From: Scolanthus callimorphus
Taxonomy: Eukaryota > Cnidaria > Anthozoa > Actiniaria > Edwardsiidae
Assembly: GCA_033964015.1 (NCBI GenBank)
Contig: CM066923.1
Coordinates: 22,697,086 to 22,761,085 of the forward strand
DNA length: 64,000 bases
Direction of reading: 5' to 3'
Shown here: piece by piece, positions 11,898-22,900 of the stretch
Layout: every line of letters starts with the position of its first letter
How positions within the stretch are numbered: the first letter of the stretch is position 1
Notes under the pieces: generated by a model
Databases searched by the model: none
The model's input: the letters and a program-made list of their open reading frames with translations, nothing else
Told to the model about the DNA's origin: nothing
Translations under genes and position numbers: made by a program

Positions 11898-12974
11898 CTA
11901 CTGATCTCCCGTTTTCAGTATCCAACGTTTAAGCTGTTAAAACAGTTTTTAGGGCGTTTATTTGAGCAAGGGCGTTTTATTAGGAAATTTACAATACGCA
12001 TCTTATTGGCACGATGTTTAAGCTGATACCATAGGCAATGAAAAAATATAGCAACTTTATTGTCAACCCAATCGTTAATGTGTTAACAATTTCATCGTTT
12101 AAGTCCATGAATGCTTGTCAAAGGGCGCGTTCCATACTGGTTACAAAGTGTTTATTGTTTACAAGCGTACATAATCATAGCTAACGTAGCCTTATTATGA
12201 GGCCCAATTCATATATCACTCTAACTAAAAAGATCGTATTTCTCACATAAACAGCGCGACGCCTGAATCGATCCGATTTAGTTCGACGCGGCAAATTAGC
12301 TTCGACACGAAGTTGGCTCGACCAGTCATGCCGCACGGCACAAGCTCGACGTCGTTGCAAATGCAAGCTCTGTGTTGCGTCGAACAGAATGCATAAATCA
12401 TGCTCACATTATACTGCAGGAGTAGGAAGAACGATATGTCATGGAGTTTTACTGGGATCGTCATATCAGTCGTATTAACCACGCTATTACATTGAAGTCG
12501 AACTAAATAGGAAATTAGATTTGCCCCGTTGGCGCGGGGTATGAATCAGGCCTAAGACATTTGACATGAGAATACTGGTATCTGCGAAATCAATTTATAG
12601 CGCTATTCACTGTTTTAACATTGGCATTCTAATGCTAATGTGCCAACCGTAGACTGAATAGCGCCCTTTGTTCTGTGAACCAATCGATCTCTGGTTGGCA
12701 CATTAATAACAGTGGATGACATCAGCGTCAACAGCGTTATATATACCTAACTCAAAAAGGGTTGCTTTGGGTCTTGGTCTTCGAAACCCATTGTTTGGTG
12801 GTCGCTCAAGCAGACATTCGCATCCTAGCGGATACTTCATATATAGTTCATCCTATACTACTCACTTTGTATATCCACGTTCTATAAGACTTTGGGAGAG
12901 ATTTATACGGAGTACACTATAATGAACCATATATGAAGTAACGATCAAAGCCCGAATCAACCTTTATTTTGTGT
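11898..12974. other. No supported gene; small palindromes
   Basis: TTCATATATAGTTCAT (12836) pairs with ATGAACCATATATGAAG (12922), a likely worn foldback element. Frames on both strands at 12.2-12.5 kb look like chance. Confidence 0.5.
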
Positions 12975-13200
12975 CACATTCATTTCAAAGCTGTCGCAAT
13001 CGTTGGGTTCTAAAAGTGAAATGGAAGAGTATGAATGGCGAACTGTGAGGCATGAAAAGCTCAAGGAAATGCAGCGTGATTTTGATGTGTGCTTCCCACA
13101 AATCTTTGCAGCGCGCGCATGGAACCGAGGGCCACGGTTGGTAAGCAAAGCATGCGCAGTAAAGTTTTCTATGGTTCTGAGCTCACTATCATCCACGCAC
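12975..13200. repeat. Repeat shared with 15835-15995, copy 1
   Basis: Shares GAGGCATGAAAAGCTCAAGG, AAATCTTTGCAGCGC and GAGGGCCACGGTTGGTAAGC with the second site. Nature unknown; short unrelated-looking frames on both strands are by-products. Confidence 0.7.
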
Positions 13201-13607
13201 GATCAGTAGATATATGCATAACTTATCAGAGAAGTTCATAACAGCGAAATTACGAAAGTCCCGATGATCTGTTACTATCGTTTATTCTTGAGCCGATTGG
13301 GAATTCGTTTTAGTCCAATGCTGGTGAGCTAGGTCAACACCGAAGATATGATGGTATCTGTCCTTTTTATCCCTTACCGTTAAAAACCCAAGAACGAACG
13401 GTAAGAAATACAAAAATCCCATTCTTTACATAATGGAGTATACGTGGGCAGAGCAAAATCACTTGCGTTGTGCACAGGTACATGCAAAGGTCCTATGATC
13501 GTTTTCAGTTCCCTTGTCATAGTCTTTCTGTCCTTCTTGTCTTCTGGATATGAACCCAATGTTTCACTATCTTCCCTCGCGGTGCCCTTAAAAGAGTAGC
13601 AAGTAAA

Positions 13608-13850
13608 AAGTATGAGTATTTGTATGACACAAACGTATGAGTATTTGTATGACATAAAAGTATGAATAATGTATAAGACATAAAAGTATGGTATTTTTAT
13701 GACATAAAAGAAGAGTATTTGACATAAAAGTATAAAGAGTACTATTTCTATGACATAAAAGTATGAGTATGTCTACGACATAAAACTTATACTTTTATGT
13801 CACATAAATACTTATACTTTTATATCATACAAATACTCATGCTTTTATGT
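13608..13850. repeat. Degenerate tandem repeat, TATGAGTATTTGTATGACAT unit
   Basis: About nine imperfect units of 25-28 bp; orientation flips near 13785, giving an inverted pair (TATGACATAAAAGTATGAG versus CTCATGCTTTTATGTC). AT-rich. Confidence 0.75.
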
Positions 13851-13907
13851 CTTAGAAATACCAGAGTAAACGTCCAAAGATAAAGTCTGAGTGTGTCTAT
13901 GCCATAA

Positions 13908-14336
13908 AAGAAAAGCTTGTCGTTATCTGCGTTATGCTTGTCGTTATCTGCGTTATGCTTGTTGTTATCTGCGTTATGCTCGTCGTTATCTGCGTTATGC
14001 TCGTCGTTATCTGCGTTATGCTTGTCGTTATCTGCGTATGCTTGTCGTTATCTACGTTATGCTTGTCGTTATCTGCGTTATGCTTGTCGTTATCTGCGTT
14101 ATGCTTGTCGTTATCTGCGTTATGCTTGTCGTTATCTGCGTTATGCTTGTCGTTATCTGCGTTATGCTTGTCGTTATCTGCGTTATGCTTGTCGTGATCT
14201 GCGTTATGCTTGTCGTTACTTGCGTTATGCTTGTCGTTATCTGCGTTATGCTTGTCGTTATCTGCGTTATGCTTGTCGTTATTTGCGTTATGCTTGTCGT
14301 TATCTTCGTTATGCTTGTCGTTATCTGCGTTATGCA
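13908..14336. repeat. 21-bp minisatellite, about 20 units
   Basis: Unit CTTGTCGTTATCTGCGTTATG, highly uniform, with one unit three bases short near 14035. Because 21 is a multiple of 3 and the unit lacks stops, three frames on plus and one on minus stay open over 80 to 214 codons. These are not supported as genes. Confidence 0.9.
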
Positions 14337-14730
14337 TAACTAAGATCACAGGTAGCCTCCTCCGCAAGCAACGCTCGAAATAGAAGAAAAAGGAGGCTAG
14401 AACACAGGGTCTTTTAATATTTTTACCTTTGTGCTTCTTTTCGATCTTCTTGTGTTCATGGTTATCACTTCTTGTTTGTGTTATGCTCGATACCTCCTCT
14501 ATCTTCGATTTCTTTGTTATGTATTTTTGCCCTGCAAACACATATTACATACGACTTTACAAAGACCATATTATTTAAGCTACAGCCATGCAGAGTTGCA
14601 ACCGGGAGGGGGGAGGGGGAAGGGGACTCCTATATCTTTTGGTCGGGGATCATCTTGATCATCGTCGAGAATTTTCTGTTTCACCCCGAAAAAACACCAA
14701 AAACGGCGAGGCTAAAATAATTTTTTACCC

Positions 14731-14919
14731 TAGTCAAATCACACAGTGGTCTATTATCAATGTTGCGTTCTGATTGGTTGAGCTACTAGTACGCCATAAG
14801 TTATAGCCAGCTACTAGTAGCGAAAAGTGTGGGATTTGAAAGCCAGAAAATGGCAAATGACCAGACCAGAAAAGGTTTTTGGCTATACAAATTGACCTAC
14901 TAGAAGTGTGATTTGACTA
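14731..14919. mobile_element. MITE family 2 (TAGTCAAATCACAC ends), copy 1
   Basis: Inverted ends TAGTCAAATCACAC … GTGTGATTTGACTA. The interior carries GAAAATGGCAAATGACCAGA and CTACTAGTAG palindromes. Nearly the same sequence occurs at 16574-16758 (inverse) and 41897-42089. Confidence 0.85.
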
Positions 14920-15530
14920 AACCAATTACTGCGCTATCAAGTTAAGCTTGGAGCGCCTATAGTTTTAAGTTTTCACGTTTGTTTTAGTGTCTGAAAACTA
15001 CGTTGTCAAGTGAAGTTCTCGATGTTGTCAAGGAAAAGCTCGTGATTTTAAAACTTTGTCGCGACATCCCTTGAAAACATTTTGAACTCGCCTTGACAAC
15101 GTGTCGTTTCAAACGCAAAACTATCAAAAGGCCGCCTCATGGGCTTTTGACTCAAGAAATAACTGTTAAGACATATTTTTTTAGAACTTCGAGCAATTTT
15201 GCCAGAAATAAAAAAAAGTTGTTGCTTTGAATTTAGTCTCATTTGAAAGGTCTTCATGGTAATTTCCAGAGGAAGCTGAGAAAATACATTTTAGTTTTTA
15301 CAGATAGACGTATTTTTCGCACCTAAATGGTGATGTCAATCACAGCCTATATAGATTCTATAGAATTGTTTCCATTTTTGAAAGCTTATTTCTGTGGCGG
15401 TGCGAACCCAGTCCTCTGCCATTTGTGATATTTCGAAATGTGGAACACAAATCTATAAATTTGTTTAGAAATCATTGAGTAACAGTACTTTTGGCCAAAC
15501 ATTGCTCGAAGTTGTAAAATAACCTGTCTT

Positions 15531-15632
15531 AAATATTAATCAGTACACGCTTATCGGAATAACTGTTAAATATTTATCAGTACACGCTTATCGGAATAAC
15601 TGTTAAATATTAATCAGTACACGCTTATCGTT
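15531..15632. repeat. 37-bp tandem repeat, about 2.7 units
   Basis: Unit AAATATTAATCAGTACACGC plus TTATCGGAATAACTGTT, three nearly perfect copies. Confidence 0.85.
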
Positions 15633-15834
15633 ATTCATATTATTTAGCTACTTTACCTCTTCCGATGTTAGAAAAACAGCGCGCTATAGGAACTAAGTCA
15701 CAAGCTGTCAAGGGAAACGAAACTTCACGTCAATGATCAGGTGTAAATTATAAGAGCAACGCTATTTACTAAGATTTTCAAAACTCTGTGTCATCTCACA
15801 ATAAACTCGCGGCGAGATAGGGTCCCAGACTAGG

Positions 15835-15995
15835 CCTTTTTGAGGCATGAAAAGCTCAAGGAAACGGCGCGTGATTTGATGGACTCCCTTTGGACTCCTT
15901 TGGTTGCTTCCCATAAATCTTTGCAGCGCACGCATGGAAACGAGGGCCACGGTTGGTAAGCAAAGCATGCGCAGTAAAGTTTGTATAGTTCTGAA
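15835..15995. repeat. Repeat shared with 12975-13200, copy 2
   Basis: Same blocks in the same orientation, with an 18-bp insertion near 15880. Followed by a worn TCTCGTACCCAGGGCTCTGG end like that of family 1. Confidence 0.7.
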
Positions 15996-16458
15996 CTCAC
16001 TCAATCTCGTACCCAGGGCTCTGGAATAATCAATTTTTTTTTATACCCAACATCTGGGTACACTTAAGTGCGCATGCGTTTGACCTTGACCGTTACTAAA
16101 ATCATGGATTTGTCACAAAGTTCTTCAATATGTTATTTAAATTTTTCACACTTTACAGTCGTGGTTATAAAATCAGCTAAAAGACTTTAAAAACATAAAT
16201 TACTGAAATATTTCGTTCAGTTTTGAGCAGGTTTTGTTTTTGCAAAACAGCGCGCGCTCATTGAAAGTGGCGTGATCTTCGCTAGCAGCGCGCGCGCGAC
16301 AAATTTTGTCAACAACTAAACATTTGCCTGAGAACTAAAGGCTTTTGCCTGAACGTTTTTTTACTTGTCACACCACTTTGTTCACATAGTATCAAATAAC
16401 CAGTGACGTCATCTAAAAACCAGTCACACCTCTTTCCCAACCATGCCTTACCCTGTAG

Positions 16459-16494
<36 letters not shown>

Positions 16495-16573
16495 CTGCGC
16501 CAATAGCCCATGAGGCCAAAGGCCGAATGGGCTATTGACTCAGAGGCCATGAGGGCGAGAGGAATAATTGCTT

Positions 16574-16758
16574 TAGTCAAATCACACTAGTAGGTCAATT
16601 TGTATTGCCAAAAAATTGTTTTTGTTCTGGTCATTTGCCATTTTCTGGCTTTCAAATCCAACACTTTTCGCTACTAGTAGGCTATAACTTATAGCCTACT
16701 AGTAGCTCAACCAATCAGAACGCAGCATTGATAATAGACCACTAGTGTGATTTGACTA
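16574..16758. mobile_element. MITE family 2, copy 2 (inverse)
   Basis: Reverse-complement copy of 14731-14919 with the same TAGTCAAATCACAC ends. A second palindromic block (16466-16570, pairing GCCCATGAGGCC with GGCCATGAGGGC) is attached; the same pair is found near 42090, so the two may move as one unit. Just downstream of the gene C stop. Confidence 0.85.
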
Positions 16759-16806
16759 AAAGCAAATAGCTTCCCGTACGCGCGGCGTACCTATGTCTTT
16801 GATGTG

Positions 16807-16973
16807 TCACTCACCTCTACATCGATAGAGCCCAACTCTAATACAGATGTCATTCTTGCCAGAGCCTACGTTGGTGTTCCAGGTTTGAGGTAGAATCTGG
16901 ACAAACCGCGCGTGAATAGCAGGGTTCACGAAGTTTCAACGACTGTTTCTTGATCTACGTTACCTCGTAATGT
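16807..16973 (-). CDS. Gene C exon 7, F5/8C domain C-terminus, with 1-nt frameshift
   Basis: Acceptor GCACAG|ACA (phase 0). The first part reads TLRGNVDQETVVE; the last part, in another frame, reads NPAIHARFVQILPQTW then NDICIRVGLYRC. These are the two halves of the F5/8C C-terminus (…N..FVNP…ARFVRI.P..W…C.R..LYGC). The break is at 16934-16936, where three T (AAA on the coding strand) stand where four would keep the frame. After the last Cys comes RGE and TGA at 16807. A GTGAG at 16814-16810 could instead be a donor to a further exon, but none was found. Confidence 0.75.
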
Positions 16974-19900
16974 CTGTGCAAATAGATAAATAGTAAAGTT
17001 TCTTTTATATTATAAAATAACTAAAATAGTACGCGCGCTCTGATTGGTTGAGAGCTGTGCACTCTAGCATTATAAATGCATGGTATAGATACAATGCGTT
17101 TTTCCAACATCACTCATGCGTTTATCACATTTTATAAAATAACTAAGATAGTACGCGCGCTCTCATTGGTCGACAGGTGTGTTTATATGAGAGTATATAA
17201 ACACGGTTGTGACGTCACGCCCGGGACGATGTTTGCGCTGTCTTCTTTTTTCATTCTTTATACATTTTGACAAAAATGTATCCAAACACTTGAAGCAATG
17301 AAATTGTGAAAGCAGTGCTGTTTTCTTTTTAGCTATCATTTGTCGTCCCATCCTTAAACCACAAGTTCAAAGAATTGGCTTGTCTTCGACTTTTTTAGTC
17401 AAACGCGTGTAAATTTTCAGGATTGTCAACATTTTCGTACGATTATACATGATATTTTTGTCCTCCGACATCCTCTTCCCTCCCTTTATGAAACGATTTC
17501 TTTGACTTCTGGGAACTTTTTAAAAGTATACAGCTCGTACTAAGAGGAGAAAAACAACACAAATCAAGTTAAGCGACCCAACTGAATTTCTGGATTTGGA
17601 GACTTTCGGCGAATCGGCTAGCCAAATGAAAAAGAACAACGAAGACCAAATTATTGAATAAATCACAATTTATTTCATTACGTTCCTATTCAATTTTTCA
17701 AAATGATGATCTTTCACAAGCCGAGTAGGTAAAGAATCGTTTGCTAACAAGAGTTGAAACATGAAATTCTTACCGGCGATCGGCGAACATCGACGGCACT
17801 GTCGACGAAACTTTGACTTGAGTTGCTTCAAAAATTCAATACCATCGAGTGACAGTTCATGGACATTCGTTCATGCCATCAGCAACAATTGAAGCCTCCA
17901 TAGTATCATTCCAGTCTGGTATTTAACTTTTTGCTTGATTTGAAGATCGAAACAAGACACACGCTATTTTTGCTTTTTCGATGCCGAATTCGCCTTTCCA
18001 AAACTCTGCAAGTCAACACGAAGGCCGTTCTTGTATGGAAAATGCCTTCGGCTTTGCAATTCTTAACCCGTACATCCCTTCATTGACATTCGCTTATGCC
18101 TCAATTACCATAAACACCATAGAAGAGGTCAATAAAGTCGTGAAATGTTTCTTAGAAAGCAGTTTTCTCTCGCGTCACCTTCGCAAAACTTCCAGCCAAC
18201 TGAGTGAAAAACTTGAACACATGCGATATAACACGCCCTCTGATTGGCCCGTTCAGGCCGTCGCGCGGTAAGGAGAATTTATATGTTCACACAGAATGTT
18301 GAAATAAATTCATTTTAAATCTTTCGCTTAAAAAGTGAAAGATATTTTATAAAAGCAATAGAGAACTTTTTCCCAGTATCTACATACTCTGATGCAAACA
18401 CTCGGGTAGGTTGGGAGAATTCTCGACTAGTTATGCAGCCACTCGACCTTCGGTCTCGTGGCTGCATAACTGTCTCGAATTCTCCCAACCTCCCCTCGTG
18501 TTTGCATCAGAGTATGTAGACACGGAAAAAGTTCTCTATTGCTTAACCCTTAACATGCTGACTTTATATCCAAAACGCAGTCCCTGAAACTGACTTTTTT
18601 TATGTTGCATTGTAGCAACAGAGTGGCACGCAGAAAACAAAATCCACAGCCACTACTATTCAACAATTACCTCAGTGTTATATATCAAATTAAAGGTTAT
18701 AAAATTATCTTTCTTTTCATTACTACAAAAGCTAAACAAATGAGTCTATTTGGAAAATGTAGCCAAACAAATATGAAAAAAAAATGTTCTCTATGATATG
18801 AAATGCAGCTCATGAAAATATCAATGAATAGAACTTCAATATTTTGGAAATTACAACAAGATTTGTAATGTTTTACAAAAATATACACAAATTTGTATTC
18901 CCTCTTAAATCAAAGTACTTCTGCCTTGATATCTGACAATGTATTTTAGTGTTTTTGCATGCTACAAACCCATAAAGCAAAAAATAATCATGGCCGACAT
19001 TTCTGAAGTTGTATATGCACTGTACAATAAATATTTGTGCTTCAATATCAAACATGATAATTTAACAAAATAGCTTTAATATGATTATTTTGATTATTTT
19101 GGTGTCATTGGTTGCAATAGTTAACAAATGTCACTCATTATTAGCAACAGACTCAACTGTTTATCTCTCATCGTGTTGTCGAACAGCACCAAATATCACT
19201 CATTATCAGCTTCCCTTTCATCATGTTGTCTAACATAAGCACCAGCATAGTCTTCGACTGTATGGTACCGCTGAAAACACCCCTGTATGCAAAGTGCAAC
19301 TTTACAGACATTGCACTGGTAGCTTGATTCCCGACCTGCCCTCTTCCGTTTAGCACCTAAGTGTGCCAATATAATTCTCTCTCCTGGGTTACAAACAACA
19401 CAAGACCTTGAAACATTCAGTTTCTTCCACTAGCCAGTATCTTTTCTGGAAAGTGTCTGGAAATGATAGCATTTGAAATACTTTCCTGTACTTCATTTAG
19501 AAGGCAAGCAAAGTACCATTGTTCATAATAAATGTGTCTCCTTTGTTCTTTAGTTTCGCATTCTTGAGTGCTGGAGGGATGCCTTTCCGATAACGCATTG
19601 TCCCACATGCACCAGTTTTCTTTTCATACAAGTCTGTAAAGAGAACTGGGGATGTATAGTAATTGTCTACATATAAACAAGTCTCATTACTAGGTCATAG
19701 GTTTTTCCTCCCTGCACTAGGAGGATTATCAGTTGCTCCTGTGTATATTTCAAATTTAAAACAGTACCCATTATTAGAGTCACACAGTTGATATGATTTG
19801 ACTCCATACTTGTCTGGCTTGTCTGGGCTGTATACTTTGAAGTGCACCCTTCCTCTGAATGGAATCATCCCTTCATCTATACAAATATTTTGCCCAGGAA

Positions 19901-22900
19901 TCCATGTAGTTGAGAAGTTCTCTGTCACTACCCTGTAAATAGCTCCAAGCTTATCAACAGGATTATATCCTGCATTCCCACGTGCAATGTAAGTATCATT
20001 ATCACAGAGATACAAACATGTTAGCATGTTTAGAAATTAATCCCTTGGCATGATTGCTGGGAAAAATGGAGTAGATAGCACATCATCAGTAGACCAATAA
20101 TTCTGTATGTTTTCTTGATTGACTAGGCCCATAGCGATCACCATGGCCAAGAATGCCTTGATTTCGTTCGATGTCACGCAATCATCTGGCCATTTTCTGA
20201 GTCTAGAATTCGCAGTTAGATTTTTCGCAGCATTATTTTTCTTGCATATTTATTGGTCTGCTTTGCAATTTCCTCAAAGAGATTCTCTGGGAACAGTAAA
20301 TAAAAGTAATCATTCAAGGAAAGTAGGATTATCGGGTAAGTGTGCTTTGAGGCCACTGTCACCAGTGAACGTAAGTCGCGTCGGACCTCTAAACTAGCCT
20401 GTTGGATCGTCTTCATCGTTGATTTCCTCTTCACTATCCTCCTCCTCTTCCCCGTTCTCTTCTTCGTCATCTCCGCTATTCATATCAACATCACTATCAG
20501 CATTTTGAGTGATAACTTCGTCGACGTTTTGTTCATCGATAAGCACAATCGCCGCCATGTTGTCAACTACGCTCGTCTGTCACGCGCGAGGAAAATAAGA
20601 GATCGCTATCCATTCGGATGACAATCGGATTAGCTCCGATTGTCATGCATGACTTGTTCTGTCTCAAAGAACAGGGCCCCGATCCTATATCGACTGTTGT
20701 CGAGCAACTTGCGACATAACAGCGAAATTACGTCATCATTCGTAAAAACCGGAATATTCCGGGACCCGTCCAGACGGCTGACACAGGGATCCCGGATTAT
20801 TCCGGATGCCGCACGTTAAGGGTTAAATAGACCACAGAAATCCGATTTTCCTTTCTTAATAATAATATTATTTATTTAAAAAAGGTATTACGAGAGATGA
20901 ATTATAGAATAATATAGCATAAAAAAGGTGAAAACTATGCATGGTTATTCATCCTAGGACCAGTTTCCATCATTCTGTTTTGATACCTATGTGCTCCCAT
21001 GACGCATCGCGGGCTATAAACTACAACAGTTGAGGTGGAGGTGCAACCTTTTCTGAACCCGTGTTATACTATTATGCTAACATAATTTGTTACCATGGAA
21101 ACGCTTATCACGTGACCCAGTGGAGGCAATCTTGGATTTTTTATTTAGGCCTTCTGGAGTCACACAGTAAAAGGTGAATTGACAGGTAATCCGCCACATA
21201 TTTAGATACAGGAGAACTACCTTCAAATTCAAAACTTGAAATTTCTCAAGAAAAAAAGGTCCGAATTTTCATGCTTTTGAAATATATGATATTGTGAAAA
21301 AATGTCTTGGTACCAAAAAGCAGGCCCTCGTTTTACAGCCATGCCTTAATGTCACTGAGGGTGTGTCCATACGAAGCCGAATTATACGCAAGTATTTACT
21401 GGTACTTACCAAAGGAAATGTGAACCATTGTTGAGCATCGATGCTGTATTTTATCTGGTATGTTGTTACCCAGTTTGCAAACCGGTGCATTCCTTGGGTT
21501 GCTATTTTTCCAATAAGTGTAGGTGTCAAAAGATCAAATTGGAGGTATTGGTTGCGGTCGTTCGCAGTGGCAAATCTATGTTCTGCACACCAAGCACCTG
21601 AGAAAAAGAAGTGAAGTAGAAAAACTAGTACATTATCCTTCCTGCTTACTTACTTATTATTGGCATTTATTAAGGTATGGAGAGTCACCCCTGATGAGCA
21701 AGCTCACAGGGAAATAAGCCAATGAGTAAACAGGAAGGTGGGAGGGTGGGCGCAACTCCTCTTTGCTGGATGCTTCGCGGCAACTGACACTTATGCATAA
21801 TAAATGCATCATTAAATAATGCTATGACGTCATCAGGAAGGATCATGAATATTCAATTAGCTTTGAATAGTGAAGTAAGCGGAGATGGAGACGGAGACGT
21901 AAGGAAGGTTGCGTTCGTGTGAAATTCAAAGAACTGAGACGGAGACGTAAGCGTGAATGAAGCAGAACGGAAGGTTTCCTTTTTACTTACGCCTCCGCTT
22001 ACGCTCATGTCGCTACTGTCACGACGATTTTGACACAAACGTAAGGTCTTACGTCTCCGTCTCCTTCTCTGTCTCCGCTTATTTCACTAGTGCAAAGCCG
22101 GCCTTGAAGTTGCTGCTAAACTCTAAAGGCCCGTTCTCACGCTGCGATTTCAGCTGCGTTCTGAGGCACGATTTCTACAGTGATCGGCGACCTCATATCG
22201 CGCGGTGTGAACGGTCGGCAATTTGGCTCTGCGATATTTTCCAGTTTGTAGGCGATCTGAAGAAATCGCATCCGCATCGCAGTGGAATTAGGGCATGTTC
22301 AAAACGCCTGCGACGTCGCGGCGATATCGCAAGTAAAATCGCCATAAGATCGCCGGCCGTTCACACCGCGCGATGTGACATCGCCGTGAGATCGCAACAG
22401 AAATCGCAGCTGAAATCGCGCCGTGTGAACGGGCCTTTAAGTAGTTGTTACATGTGAATGGTCAAAAGCCGATTGAAGTAGTGTGGAACATTGTGCCCTG
22501 CGTGTATCCCGTAGTGAATAAACTAACACATCCTAAAGGTTTCTAAATAAATGACATCCCATTGACGATCGGTTGCGGGGACCCCAAAAAACTGGCCGAT
22601 TTGTGCTTGGTCATCCCAACAGCATTTTGTCGGGAAGTGTCGCACATTTTTGGCACCGCAAGGGCCACATTTTAAGTTGCATCAACGGCCAATTAGTCGG
22701 CATTTTACACGGTATTTATTGAGGATGTTTATGAAGTACTAACCTGCGCGTTGCGTGTTGAAGAGTACTCCATTTGATGGCTCGTGATTGGCGAAGATAT
22801 AACGATCATCTGTATCTCTTGTGTACACCGAAGAAGCGCTCAGCTGATATGGGCTCACAGTTATCAACTCGAAACCGTTACCGCATTCTGAAAGCACGAA

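Noticed and set aside
13440..13590. Open minus frame (GTAREDSETLGSYPEDKKDR) after a TTTTAAG acceptor
   Set aside because: Only phase 0 is open, which does not fit gene C; no domain and no donor of quality.
13897..14541. 214-codon minus frame with HNADNDK repeats
   Set aside because: Explained by the 21-bp minisatellite; the unique N-terminal part shows no signal or domain.
17981..18271. 96-codon plus frame with ATG
   Set aside because: No domain, no splice context, weak coding look; kept out for lack of support.
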